56,553 bases of DNA from Deltaproteobacteria bacterium (GTDB lineage: Bacteria > Desulfobacterota > Desulfomonilia > Desulfomonilales > Desulfomonilaceae), in contig JAJYDQ010000019.1 in assembly GCA_021777225.1 (NCBI GenBank), positions 1 through 56,553 of the forward strand. The letters are read 5' to 3'. This document shows positions 40,985-49,583 of the stretch, piece by piece. How positions within the stretch are numbered: the stretch's first letter is position 1; every line of letters starts with the position of its first letter. The translations under genes were made by a program, and so were the position numbers. The notes beneath the pieces were generated by a model. That model did not search any database, had not been told where the DNA came from, and saw nothing but the letters and a program-made list of their open reading frames with translations.

Positions 40985-42490
40985 ATGGATAAATTCAGCG
41001 AAGATTTTTCGTCACGACACATTTTTTTGATGGTTTTATTGTGGACATTTTTTTGGTGTTCCCTGTCTTTTGCTGCGGAACAACCTGTCAGCGATTTAAC
41101 CCAAGATTGCATCGCCTGCCACAGTTCGGTTACACCAGCGATTGTAGCTGATTGGAGGCGTAGCGCGCATTCTAAAATAACCCCGACAAAAGCTCTTGAA
41201 CGCCCGGAACTCGAACGACGTATATCGACAAACACTTTACCGGAGCAACTCAAAAATGTGGTTGTAGGTTGCGCAGAATGTCATATGGTCAATTCAGAAG
41301 CCCATGCCGATATAATGAATCACAATGATCAAAAGGTCCATTTGACGGTTACGTCAAAGGACTGTGCAACTTGTCATTCTGTTGAAGAATCGCAGTTTCA
41401 GAAAAATATTATGGCTTTCGCCCACACAAACCTTTCCCAGAACCCCGTGTTCGGGATGCTCATGAAGACAATAAACGGTACCCAGGAGCTTAGTAAAAAG
41501 GGTACGACAATTAAGGAACCTGATGAAAAGACGAATTCAGAATCCTGTTACTCCTGTCATGGCACGGAACTTAAAGTAACTGGTAAGAAGACGCGTTCAA
41601 CTGACTATGGTGATTTGGAATTCGTTGAATTGTCGGGTTGGCCGAATGACGGAGTTGGCCGTTTAAATCCTGACGGGAGCCGAGGGTCATGTTCCGCTTG
41701 TCACACACGTCATCAATTTTCAATTGAGATGGCGAGAAAACCCTATACTTGTTCACAGTGTCACAAGGGCCCCGACGTGCCGGCATACAAGATTTATTCG
41801 GTAAGCAAGCATGGGGTTATGTTTTCATCACTCAACAAAGAATGGGACTTTAAGGCTGTTCCGTGGACAGTGGGAAAGGACTTTAACGCCCCTACGTGCG
41901 CGGCTTGCCATGTGAGTCTCTTGGTAAATCAGGAACGATCGGTCATTGCCAAAAGAACCCATCAGATGAATGATCGACTTCCGTGGAGAACCTTTGGATT
42001 GATTTACGCGCATGCTCATCCAAAATCTCCGGACACGTCAATAATTCGAAATGCCGATGGATTACCCCTGCCCACTACTTATTCGGGGGTCCCGGCATCC
42101 GAGTACCTCATAAGTCCTCAAGAACAGAAAACCAGGAAAGAAACGTTACAAAGTGTGTGTTTGGCATGTCATACCCCTGACTGGGTTCAAGGTCATTGGG
42201 GCCGTTTCGAGAATACCTTAAAAACAACGGACGCAATGACTCTTTCTGCCACCAAAATCCTGATGAAGGCCTGGGATCAAAAACTTGCGGACAAAACAAA
42301 CCCGTTTGACGAGGCTATTGAAAAGCAATGGACAGAAGAATGGCTGTTTTACGGCAATTCTACCCGTTTGTCTTCAGCTATGTTGGGAGCTGACTACGGT
42401 GTTTTTGATCGGGGGCGGTGGTTCATGGGGAAAACTATTCAGGAAATGCTGGACAGGTTGAACTTTCTGGCCGGTTCTAAAAGAAAGTGA
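40985..42490 (+). CDS. Octaheme cytochrome c, hydroxylamine oxidoreductase (HAO) family
   Basis: 501 residues from the ATG at 40985. Signal peptide (IFLMVLLWTFFWCSLSFA), then eight CXXCH motifs: CIACH, CAECH, CATCH, CYSCH, CSACH, CSQCH, CAACH and CLACH. The stretch GWPNDGVGRLNPDGSRGSC, with TRHQFS, KGPDVPAY and SKHGVMF, is strongly HAO-like. In organisms without ammonia oxidation such proteins usually work in reverse, reducing nitrite or hydroxylamine. Whether the Tyr cross-link to the catalytic heme exists cannot be decided by eye; GADYGVFDRGRW near the C-terminus is the candidate region. Placement within the oxygen-defence island suggests detoxification of reactive nitrogen species. Confidence 0.87.
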   Translation: MDKFSEDFSSRHIFLMVLLWTFFWCSLSFAAEQPVSDLTQDCIACHSSVTPAIVADWRRSAHSKITPTKALERPELERRISTNTLPEQLKNVVVGCAECHMVNSEAHADIMNHNDQKVHLTVTSKDCATCHSVEESQFQKNIMAFAHTNLSQNPVFGMLMKTINGTQELSKKGTTIKEPDEKTNSESCYSCHGTELKVTGKKTRSTDYGDLEFVELSGWPNDGVGRLNPDGSRGSCSACHTRHQFSIEMARKPYTCSQCHKGPDVPAYKIYSVSKHGVMFSSLNKEWDFKAVPWTVGKDFNAPTCAACHVSLLVNQERSVIAKRTHQMNDRLPWRTFGLIYAHAHPKSPDTSIIRNADGLPLPTTYSGVPASEYLISPQEQKTRKETLQSVCLACHTPDWVQGHWGRFENTLKTTDAMTLSATKILMKAWDQKLADKTNPFDEAIEKQWTEEWLFYGNSTRLSSAMLGADYGVFDRGRWFMGKTIQEMLDRLNFLAGSKRK

Positions 42491-42522
42491 CTTAAAAAAT
42501 CATACAGGGAGGTTTGATAAAA

Positions 42523-42696
42523 ATGGAAAAGATTACATGGAAATGTTCAAAATGCGGTTACACCTATGAGGCTGACCCCGGGGTTGTTCCACCGGAAACC
42601 TGTCCTACCTGCAAGGACAAGTGTGAGTTTGTGAATGTGACCTGTTACATCCCGGAGTGTGGAATGACTGGGCAGGACCCGAGGTTAAAAGGATAA
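42523..42696 (+). CDS. Small rubredoxin-like zinc/iron protein
   Basis: 57 residues from the ATG at 42523 (GGGAGG about ten bases ahead). [13 protein letters not shown] starts like a rubredoxin, and [11 protein letters not shown] gives a second pair plus an extra cysteine; a further CYIPECG pair follows. Rubredoxins of this short form bind one iron or zinc with the first two pairs. The extra cysteines are unusual for a plain rubredoxin. It follows the octaheme cytochrome by 32 bases. Confidence 0.72.
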   Translation: MEKITWKCSKCGYTYEADPGVVPPETCPTCKDKCEFVNVTCYIPECGMTGQDPRLKG

Positions 42697-42758
42697 AATC
42701 GTCGATAACATCTGACTAAATTGGATCATAATGGCAAGATGTTATAGGAGTGGATAAA

Positions 42759-43106
42759 ATGACTCGAGTCGCTTTGGTCGCTTTCAATGGTGACCAGATG
42801 TGCTTTGTTCATGTTCTTTTGAATTCGCTCGACATGAAAAGAAAGGGATTTGACGTGCGAATAGTCATAGAAGGCTCAACTACAAAGCTGCTCCCAGATC
42901 TGGTTAAGGCGGGCAATCCACTAAATGGCCTTTATAATCAGGTCAGGGAGCAGGGCCTTATATTTGCTGTTTGTAAAGCCTGTGCATTAAAAATGAATGT
43001 CTTGGAATCCATCATGGCAGAGGGCCTTCCTATCGCTGACGAATTATCAGGACATGTCAGTTTAGCTGATTATATTAAAGAAGGTTATCAAATAATTACC
43101 TTCTGA
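42759..43106 (+). CDS. DsrE-like small cytoplasmic protein
   Basis: 115 residues from the ATG at 42759 (AGGAG eight bases ahead). TRVALVAFNGDQMCFVHVLLN, then VRIVIEGSTTKLLPDL, then FAVCKACALKMNV with two nearby cysteines in the place of the DsrE-type active cysteine, and ISGHVSLADYI-like text at the end. DsrE/DsrF-like proteins carry sulfur or bind small thiols; the present one is not part of a dsr operon. The role here is not known. It sits between the rubredoxin-like protein and an iron-sulfur flavoprotein. Confidence 0.7.
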   Translation: MTRVALVAFNGDQMCFVHVLLNSLDMKRKGFDVRIVIEGSTTKLLPDLVKAGNPLNGLYNQVREQGLIFAVCKACALKMNVLESIMAEGLPIADELSGHVSLADYIKEGYQIITF

Positions 43107-43158
43107 GACGATACAACACAGTGGTCAACGTTATGAAACTTTGGGAATAGATTTTATC

Positions 43159-43755
43159 ATGAAACTTTTAGGGATCTACGGTAGTCCGCGTGAGGGTGGC
43201 AATAGCGACCTGCTGTTGAATGAGGCCCTTAAGGGAGCAGAATCAATTGGCGCTGAGGCACATGCCATTCGTTCGTTTGATTTAAACTTAAGTGGATGCC
43301 GGGAATGCGGTGGTTGCGATAAAACTGGCAAATGTGTGATCAAAGACGATATGGATATTGTTTATCCTCAGTTGCTAGAATCAGAAGTAATAATTTTAGC
43401 CAGTCCCATGTTCTTTTATGGGATTACATCTAGTGCGAAAGCCTTGATAGACAGATGCCAAGCTTTGTGGAACAGACGAATGCTTGAAAAGCCACCAGAC
43501 CGTAGACGGCAATACGATTCCGGGCGAGGCTATATGATCGCTGTGGGGGCCACTAAGGGGGCTAATTTATTTGAAGGTTCAGAAATGGTGGCCAAATATT
43601 TTTTTGACGCCTTGGACAAAAGTTATGAAGGCGGGTTGTTCGTTCGCTCAGTAGAAAAGAAAACCGCCATTTCGGAACGACCGGATATATTGAAGGAGGC
43701 TTTTGAGCTGGGTAAAGCGGCTATCCTCGGGAAAAAATTTCACGTAAGCAGGTGA
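43159..43755 (+). CDS. NAD(P)H-dependent FMN reductase / iron-sulfur flavoprotein-like
   Basis: 198 residues from the ATG at 43159. Flavodoxin-like fold: LLGIYGSPREGGNSDLLL as the FMN phosphate loop, ILASPMFFYGITSSAKALIDR as the flavin-ring strand. A cysteine group CRECGGCDKTGKC near residue 45 has the CX2CX2CX5C pattern of iron-sulfur flavoproteins (ISF), which reduce oxygen or peroxide using ferredoxin in anaerobes. It is therefore a probable part of the defence island. A plain NADPH:FMN reductase is the alternative. Confidence 0.82.
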   Translation: MKLLGIYGSPREGGNSDLLLNEALKGAESIGAEAHAIRSFDLNLSGCRECGGCDKTGKCVIKDDMDIVYPQLLESEVIILASPMFFYGITSSAKALIDRCQALWNRRMLEKPPDRRRQYDSGRGYMIAVGATKGANLFEGSEMVAKYFFDALDKSYEGGLFVRSVEKKTAISERPDILKEAFELGKAAILGKKFHVSR

Positions 43756-43831
43756 ATAACGGGTACGAAGCGTCAACAAACTTGTTCCACGGTTGCTCGA
43801 TATTTTCAATTAATTTTAAAGGAGACGCAAG

Positions 43832-44272
43832 ATGGCTAAAGCTCTAATAGTTTTTGCCACAAGGTCTGGTCAGACCCAGAACATAGCTGACCTAGTCGCT
43901 GAGGGAATACGATTTACCGGAGTGGACGCAAAAGTTGTGTCCGCGACTCAATTAACCAAACAAGAGGAAATGGATGGTTACGACGCTTATGTATTTGGCT
44001 CCGCGACTTATCACGGGGAAATGATGCAGGCCATGAAAACGCTTTTATTTTTGGCGGCTAAGTTGGACCTCGACGGTAAAGTGGGCGGTTCGTTCGGAGC
44101 ATTTGGCTGGAGTGGTGAAGCGCCTGACAGGATTTATGACACAATGCAAAACATTCTCAAGATGGACATGGTTGGGAGTCCGTTAAGACTCAAATCCGCT
44201 GTAATTCAGGGTGGAATGCAGATGGCCCAAGATTATGGCAGGGAAATAGGCAAGAAAATCTCAGGGAAATAG
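43832..44272 (+). CDS. Flavodoxin
   Basis: 146 residues, the short-chain flavodoxin length. [20 protein letters not shown] is the FMN phosphate loop, [11 protein letters not shown] and [14 protein letters not shown] bind the isoalloxazine ring. It carries single electrons at low potential in the cytoplasm. AAAGGAG lies seven bases ahead of the ATG. Its text is very close to the C-terminal domain of the flavodiiron protein encoded downstream (GAAFGSYGWSGEA), as expected for the domain family. Likely electron carrier for the oxygen-reducing enzymes around it. Confidence 0.9.
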   Translation: MAKALIVFATRSGQTQNIADLVAEGIRFTGVDAKVVSATQLTKQEEMDGYDAYVFGSATYHGEMMQAMKTLLFLAAKLDLDGKVGGSFGAFGWSGEAPDRIYDTMQNILKMDMVGSPLRLKSAVIQGGMQMAQDYGREIGKKISGK

Positions 44273-44363
44273 GGTTGAGAAAAATCTCTCAGGTTTTTAC
44301 CGTGTCAGAAATGATCTAGAGTATCTAGTATTAGGTTTTAATTTAAAAAAGGGAGTTTATAAA

Positions 44364-44522
44364 ATGGAAAAATATGTTTGTCAGGTATGTGGCTACGTTT
44401 ATGATCCAGCAGTCGGAGACCCGGATAATGGTGTAAACCCCGGAACGTCATTCGCCGATCTTCCCGCGGACTGGGTTTGTCCAGTATGCGGAGCGGACAA
44501 GGACTCATTTTCGCCCGAATAG
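44364..44522 (+). CDS. rub: Rubredoxin, CX2C (type I) form
   Basis: 52 residues, complete and canonical: [18 protein letters not shown], then [18 protein letters not shown] and a short DKDSFSPE tail. One iron on four cysteines. GGGAG lies seven bases ahead of the ATG. It is the direct electron donor of the flavodiiron protein encoded next. It is too short for many gene finders. Confidence 0.95.
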   Translation: MEKYVCQVCGYVYDPAVGDPDNGVNPGTSFADLPADWVCPVCGADKDSFSPE

Positions 44523-44541
44523 TATGATTGTGGAGGAAAAA

Positions 44542-45744
44542 TTGCGAACAGTTGTTGAGATAAAAAAAGGGGTACACTGGGTTGGCGCAGTGGACTGGCA
44601 TGTCAGGGATTTCCATGGCTATTCGGTTGACAAAGGGTCCACGTATAATTCCTACTTGGTGATGGATGACAAAGTTACACTCTTTGACGCAGTAAAGAAG
44701 CCATTCAAAAGTGATATGCTTCACAATATTTATAAAGTCATCGACCCCGGAAAAATAGATTATCTTGTTGTGAACCACGTAGAACCCGATCATTCGGGAT
44801 CTATTCCGGAAATAATAGAAGCGATAAAGCCCGAAAAAGTTTTTTGTTCATCAAGGGGCAAGAAAGCGCTATTGGATCATTATCACAGAGATGACTGGCC
44901 GTACGAAATTGTTGAGTCTGGCCAGGAAATTTCAATAGGAAAGAGGACAATCACGTTTCTGGAAACGCGAATGCTCCATTGGCCGGACAGCATGTTTTCC
45001 TACATCAAAGAGGAATCACTATTGATATCAAGCGACGCGTTCGGTCAGCATTGGGCCACAAGTGAAAGATTCAACGACCAGGTTGACAGTTCTGAACTTA
45101 TGGCGCACGCAGTCAAGTATTACGCGAACATCCTTCTCCCATATTCAGGGCTGGTTCAAAAACTCATTGCTGAAGTTAAGAAGATGAACATCAAAATAGA
45201 CATGATAGCCCCGGATCATGGATTAATTTGGCGAGAGGACCCGCTTCAGATTGTTGAGGCTTATGACAAATGGAGTAAACAGGGGTGCAAACGCAAGGCT
45301 TTAATCATCTATGACACCATGTGGCACAGCACCGAAATGATGGCTAAAGCCATAGCTGATGGTTTGATCGAATCGGGCATAAGTGTAAAGCTTATGAATT
45401 TGGCTTGTGATCATAGAAGCGACGTGATTACTGAAATGATAGATTCGAAAGCGGTCATTTTGGGGTCTCCTACGCTTAACAATGGAATGCTTCCCAGAAT
45501 GGCCGATATGCTTTGCTACATGAAGGGTTTGCGGCCAATTAACAAATTTGGAGCGGCTTTTGGATCGTATGGCTGGAGTGGAGAGGCAGTAAAACAACTT
45601 GCCAAATCGCTGGAAGAAATGAAGATGAAGCTCTTCGGCGCCGGTATAAATTTGCAGTTTGTACCTAATCATGAAGGATTAAAAAAATGTGTCGACCTCG
45701 GTCGAGAAATAGCCGCTGCAATAAAGGACTCAGTACCAGTGTAA
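44542..45744 (+). CDS. roo: Flavodiiron protein (rubredoxin:oxygen oxidoreductase)
   Basis: 400 residues from the TTG at 44542 (GTGGAGG five bases ahead; the ATG at 44524 has no ribosome site). The N-terminal metallo-beta-lactamase domain has the diiron set HVEPDHSG near residue 79, MLHWPDSMF, SSDAFGQH and APDHGLIW. The C-terminal flavodoxin domain has LIIYDTMWHSTEMMA and FGSYGWSGEA. It reduces oxygen (and in some members NO) to water in the cytoplasm with electrons from rubredoxin, encoded 20 bases upstream. Position 20 bases after rub makes a translationally close pair as in Desulfovibrio. Confidence 0.95.
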   Translation: MRTVVEIKKGVHWVGAVDWHVRDFHGYSVDKGSTYNSYLVMDDKVTLFDAVKKPFKSDMLHNIYKVIDPGKIDYLVVNHVEPDHSGSIPEIIEAIKPEKVFCSSRGKKALLDHYHRDDWPYEIVESGQEISIGKRTITFLETRMLHWPDSMFSYIKEESLLISSDAFGQHWATSERFNDQVDSSELMAHAVKYYANILLPYSGLVQKLIAEVKKMNIKIDMIAPDHGLIWREDPLQIVEAYDKWSKQGCKRKALIIYDTMWHSTEMMAKAIADGLIESGISVKLMNLACDHRSDVITEMIDSKAVILGSPTLNNGMLPRMADMLCYMKGLRPINKFGAAFGSYGWSGEAVKQLAKSLEEMKMKLFGAGINLQFVPNHEGLKKCVDLGREIAAAIKDSVPV

Positions 45745-45779
45745 AGCATTGATGTCAGGAACTATGGAACAAGGCAATA

Positions 45780-46469
45780 ATGGTGGAAAGGCTGAAGGGA
45801 CGAAAGCTGAAGGAAAGGGTCGTGGAATTACTAAAGGACCCAATTTTCTGTTCCAGCCTTGAAAAGCTTCGGCAATTACCCGGTCGACTGGTTGTTAACC
45901 CATTATTGTCCTTGTTACTAGATCATGACGAATTAGTAAAATGGAGGGCCGTGACGGCAATAGGCGCCATTGTATCTTTTATGGCGGAAAAGGACGTAGA
46001 GGCGGCTCGAGTCATTATGCGCCGTCTCATGTGGAGCCTGAACGATGAGTCCGGAGGAATAGGCTGGGGCGCTCCGGAGGCAATGAGCGAAATAATGGCC
46101 CAAAGCAATACAATAGCAGAAGAATATAGCTCTATATTAATTTCGTATCTCGATGAACAAGGGAACTTCCTTGAATACGAACCGTTGCAAAAAGGTCTTA
46201 TCTGGGGTGTGGCCCGGCTTGCTACCGTTCGACCTGATCTTATGAAACCAGCTTCCATACATCTTCACAAGTACCTCAGTTCGAATGACGCCTCAATCAG
46301 GGGCTTAAGCGCTTTGAGCATAGGGCTCCTGAAAGCAATACAAGATAGAGATTATTTGGGTGAGCTATTGAATGATCACGCCGAGTTTCAAATGTTCTCA
46401 AATAATGAATTAAAGAAATTCAAAGTTTCAGATTTTGTAGTTAAGGCTATTTCGCTGTTGAATGAATGA
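45780..46469 (+). CDS. HEAT-repeat protein, DVU0298 type
   Basis: 229 residues. All-helical repeats of about 35 residues with ALxALG-like text: LLDHDELVKWRAVTAIGAIV, ARVIMRRLMWSLNDESGGIG, WGAPEAMSEIM, and PLQKGLIWGVARLA. The family is known from Desulfovibrio and relatives (DVU0298-type) and has no established biochemistry; HEAT repeats usually hold partners together. It lies between the flavodiiron protein and the cytochrome bd operon, in the same direction. Not an enzyme by appearance. Confidence 0.8.
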   Translation: MVERLKGRKLKERVVELLKDPIFCSSLEKLRQLPGRLVVNPLLSLLLDHDELVKWRAVTAIGAIVSFMAEKDVEAARVIMRRLMWSLNDESGGIGWGAPEAMSEIMAQSNTIAEEYSSILISYLDEQGNFLEYEPLQKGLIWGVARLATVRPDLMKPASIHLHKYLSSNDASIRGLSALSIGLLKAIQDRDYLGELLNDHAEFQMFSNNELKKFKVSDFVVKAISLLNE

Positions 46470-46503
46470 TTGATACATGTCATGGAAAGTATGACAATCA
46501 ATC
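46468..46503. repeat. Two-part inverted repeat between HEAT gene and cydA
   Basis: Outer arms GATTGAT (46468-46474) and ATCAATC (46497-46503), inner arms GTCAT (46479-46483) and ATGAC (46491-46495). Both can pair in one bulged hairpin. It begins inside the HEAT gene stop and ends 60 bases before cydA. It may be a terminator for the upstream gene or an operator for cydAB. Confidence 0.4.
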
Positions 46504-46564
46504 TCTTCATCGATTTGAAGTAATCAAGACCATTATCTCCTGATGTTGGCAAAAGGAGTTTCCC

Positions 46565-47869
46565 GTGGATCCTGTGTTTCTGTCCCGTTTACAATTTGCC
46601 GTTGCAACACTGTTTCATTTTATCTTTGTTCCATTGACTTTAGGGCTGAGTATCCTTGTGGCTATAATGGAGACCAGGTATGTGCGGACCGGGAATTCTG
46701 AATATAAGAAAATGACTAAATTCTGGGGACATATGTTTTTGATCAACTTTGTAGTCGGGGTTGTGACCGGCATAACATTAGAATTTCAATTTGGAACAAA
46801 CTGGGCAAGATATTCAAAATATGTGGGTGATATATTCGGGTCAATATTAGCCATTGAGGCTACTGTGGCATTCTTTTTGGAATCCACTTTTGTAGCCGTA
46901 TGGTTTTTTGGTTGGAACAAATTGAAACCTGGGACCCATGCGATTTGTATGTGGCTTGTGGCGATAGCGTCCAATCTTTCAGCTTTTTGGATTATTGCTG
47001 CGAACGCCTGGATGCAACACCCGGTCGGTTATGAAATACGGGGTGGAAGAGCAGAATTAACTGATTTCCTGGCTGTTATCACTCAATCTTACGCAATAAC
47101 AAATTATCTGCACACAATCTTTGCCGGCTATGTAGTCGCCGGTTTTTTTGTCATGGGAGTCAGCGCCTATCATCTACTAAAGAAAAATGAAATCAGTTTT
47201 TTTACGAAATCATTCAGAATAGCGCTTGTATTCTCTCTAATTTTTTCTATTAGCGAAGTTTTCATGGGCGACATAATTGGAAAGGAAGTGGCCAAATTGC
47301 AGCCTGAGAAGCTCGCTGCTGTGGAATCCCAGTGGGAGACTCAAAAGGGAGCTGATTTCTCGCTTCTCCTAATTCCTGACGAAAAACATGAACGAAACTC
47401 TGTCGAATTATTCAACATCCCAAATTTTTTGAGTTTTCTAGCTAAAGGCGACTGGAACGCGGAAATAAGGGGCCTTAAATCATGGCCTCCAGCCGACAGA
47501 CCTCCAGTGACCGCAGTTTTTGCGTCTTTTAGAATAATGGTCGGCCTAGGTTTTCTCTTTATCCTGCTCACGATAATCGGGTGGTTCAAGAGGAATAGGC
47601 TGGAGTCGAGCCCCATATACTTGAGGATTATGCTCTATTCAATTCCTTTACCATATATTGCGACCCTATTGGGGTGGATTGTCACTGAGGTCGGACGCCA
47701 GCCGTGGATCGTGTACGGTGTGCTCAAGACCGTTGACGCAAGTTCTCCGTTAGCGGGGTCCCAAGTCGCAGTATCACTGGGCGCATTTATCATTTTATAT
47801 TCAGGGCTCGGAGCCATAGCTATCTGGTTGATGGCTCGCCACGCAAAACATGGCCCCGAAACCGTTTGA
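46565..47869 (+). CDS. cydA: Cytochrome bd quinol oxidase subunit I
   Basis: 434 residues, GTG start with GGAG seven bases ahead. Family text: RLQFAVATLFHFIFVPLTLG with the proximal heme histidine, GTNWARYSKYVGDIFGSILA, EATVAFFLESTFVAVW, NAWMQHPVGYEI, and the GRQPW loop (TEVGRQPWIVYG). The periplasmic quinol loop is of the short type. It reduces oxygen at high affinity using quinol and is common in sulfate reducers. CydB follows after 73 bases. Confidence 0.96.
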   Translation: MDPVFLSRLQFAVATLFHFIFVPLTLGLSILVAIMETRYVRTGNSEYKKMTKFWGHMFLINFVVGVVTGITLEFQFGTNWARYSKYVGDIFGSILAIEATVAFFLESTFVAVWFFGWNKLKPGTHAICMWLVAIASNLSAFWIIAANAWMQHPVGYEIRGGRAELTDFLAVITQSYAITNYLHTIFAGYVVAGFFVMGVSAYHLLKKNEISFFTKSFRIALVFSLIFSISEVFMGDIIGKEVAKLQPEKLAAVESQWETQKGADFSLLLIPDEKHERNSVELFNIPNFLSFLAKGDWNAEIRGLKSWPPADRPPVTAVFASFRIMVGLGFLFILLTIIGWFKRNRLESSPIYLRIMLYSIPLPYIATLLGWIVTEVGRQPWIVYGVLKTVDASSPLAGSQVAVSLGAFIILYSGLGAIAIWLMARHAKHGPETV

Positions 47870-47942
47870 CAACAATTGAGATCGTTGATTCGAGTCATCA
47901 ATTTTCAAATTGTAACCGGTTGGATTGAAAGGCAGATTGATC

Positions 47943-48968
47943 ATGCTTGAAACAATATGGTTTTTGTTGTGGGGATTGATATGGGGGATTTATTTTATGC
48001 TTGACGGATTTGATTTTGGGCTTGGGATTTTGCTCCCCTTTATCGCCCGTAGCGACAAAGAAAGGAGGGTCATTTATAACGCCATGGGGCCATTCTGGGA
48101 TGGCAACGAAGTTTGGCTAATAACCGCAGGAGGAGTCACTTTTGCAGCGTTTCCAACTACTTATGCTGTCATGTTCAGCACCTTGTATACTCCATTGTTA
48201 ATGATATTATTTGCTCTGATAATTAGAGCGGCGTCCTTCGAGTTTAGGAGTAAAATAGCTGGCTTATCCTGGAAGTCCTTTTGGGACGCTTGCTTGTTCA
48301 TAGGGAGTTTAGCGCCCGCTTTGTTGTTCGGTGTGGCGTTCGCTAATATCTTCAGAGGCATACCATTTGATAACAACTATGTTTTTCAAGGAAATCTTCT
48401 TACGTTACTTAACCCTTACGGCCTCCTCGGAGGCGTTTTGTTTATTGCTCTTTTCCTGGTTCACGGGTCAATCTGGCTGGCGATCAAATCCGATGGAAAC
48501 CTGCAGCTAAAGGCCAAAACAGCCGCATCCTCAATCTGGATTTTCCTGTTAGTCGTATCAGTGGTGTTTCTTGGTTGTACATGGTTTGCAACCCCTCTGT
48601 ACAAAAACTATCTTGGTAACCCAATCTTGTTTATTCTCCCGCTAATTACAGTATTGGCCCTACTTGCGACGCGTTTATTTATATTCCAGAACTCATTTTG
48701 GAAAGCATGGACAGCGTCGAGTTTAACCATATTGACAGCAGTCCTGTTTGGGATCGTAGGACTTTTCCCAAACATGTATCCCTCAAGTATTGATTCGACA
48801 CTTAGTCTTACTGCCTTTAATTCGTCTTCTAGTCCCCTTACCCTGAAAATTATGCTTGGGGTTGTTCTGGTTATGGTTCCAATTGTGATCGCATACCAGA
48901 CTTGGGCTTATCACCTGTTTAGTGGAAAAATTGATGAAGCCATGCTGTCTTCAAAAGAATCCTATTAG
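47943..48968 (+). CDS. cydB: Cytochrome bd quinol oxidase subunit II
   Basis: 341 residues from the ATG at 47943, where the conserved LETIWFLLWGLIWGIYFMLD begins. FDFGLGILLPF, GPFWDGNEVWLITAGG, AAFPTTYAVMFS and RAASFEFRSK identify CydB. It has about nine membrane helices and pairs with CydA. The final VPIVIAYQTWAYHLF segment is typical of the family end. No CydX-like small gene is apparent in the 50 bases that follow. Confidence 0.96.
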   Translation: MLETIWFLLWGLIWGIYFMLDGFDFGLGILLPFIARSDKERRVIYNAMGPFWDGNEVWLITAGGVTFAAFPTTYAVMFSTLYTPLLMILFALIIRAASFEFRSKIAGLSWKSFWDACLFIGSLAPALLFGVAFANIFRGIPFDNNYVFQGNLLTLLNPYGLLGGVLFIALFLVHGSIWLAIKSDGNLQLKAKTAASSIWIFLLVVSVVFLGCTWFATPLYKNYLGNPILFILPLITVLALLATRLFIFQNSFWKAWTASSLTILTAVLFGIVGLFPNMYPSSIDSTLSLTAFNSSSSPLTLKIMLGVVLVMVPIVIAYQTWAYHLFSGKIDEAMLSSKESY

Positions 48969-49022
48969 GCAATTGGACCACGAACTTTTTAAAGCTACAT
49001 TCAATTAATGAAAGGAATTCCT

Positions 49023-49538
49023 ATGACTGAACGAAAAGGATTGGTGACTATAAAAGGTAATCCTCTAACACTGGTAGGCGCCGAGATCAAAGAGGGGGAT
49101 ATGGCTCCCGATTTCACCGCGATCACCAATGACCTGTCAACTGCCGGTTTGTCGTCATATAAGGGAAAGACTCTAATTATATCATCTGTTCCCTCTCTAG
49201 ACACGCCGGTTTGTGACATGTCCACTCGTCGATTCAATCAGGAGGCTATCGCGCTAGGTGGCGACGTGACGATCTTAACGATCAGTATGGATCTCCCATT
49301 TGCTCAGGCTAGGTGGTGTGGAGCTGCGGGCGTGCAGAACATCGTGACGCTATCGGACCACAGGGACGCCTCTTTTGGTATGGCTTATGGATTGTTAATC
49401 AAAGAACTTCGGTTATTGGCAAGGGCCGTGTTTGTCATTGATAAGAACGGGAAAATTCAATATCTTCAACTTGTGCCCGAGGTAGCCCAAGAGCCGGATT
49501 ATGACGGGGCCCTTGATGCTTTGAAAAAAGTTAAATAG
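49023..49538 (+). CDS. tpx: Thiol peroxidase (Tpx)
   Basis: 171 residues from the ATG at 49023 (AAAGGA six bases ahead). KGNPLTLVGAEIKEGDMAPDF at the start is typical, then SVPSLDTPVCDMSTRRFN with the peroxidatic cysteine near residue 59, and the resolving cysteine in FAQARWCGAAGV near residue 93. VFVIDKNGKIQY closes the fold. A cytoplasmic (no signal) atypical 2-Cys peroxiredoxin reduced by thioredoxin, acting on peroxides and lipid hydroperoxides. Confidence 0.95.
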   Translation: MTERKGLVTIKGNPLTLVGAEIKEGDMAPDFTAITNDLSTAGLSSYKGKTLIISSVPSLDTPVCDMSTRRFNQEAIALGGDVTILTISMDLPFAQARWCGAAGVQNIVTLSDHRDASFGMAYGLLIKELRLLARAVFVIDKNGKIQYLQLVPEVAQEPDYDGALDALKKVK

Positions 49539-49583
49539 GAATTTTATAAAAGCCGTAGTAAAAAAATTCGGGAGGCGTAAGTC

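Noticed and set aside
44277-44303. Possible terminator after flavodoxin (GAGA/TCTC followed by a T-run)
   Set aside because: The stem is only four to five pairs, and the rubredoxin downstream seems to belong to the same group.
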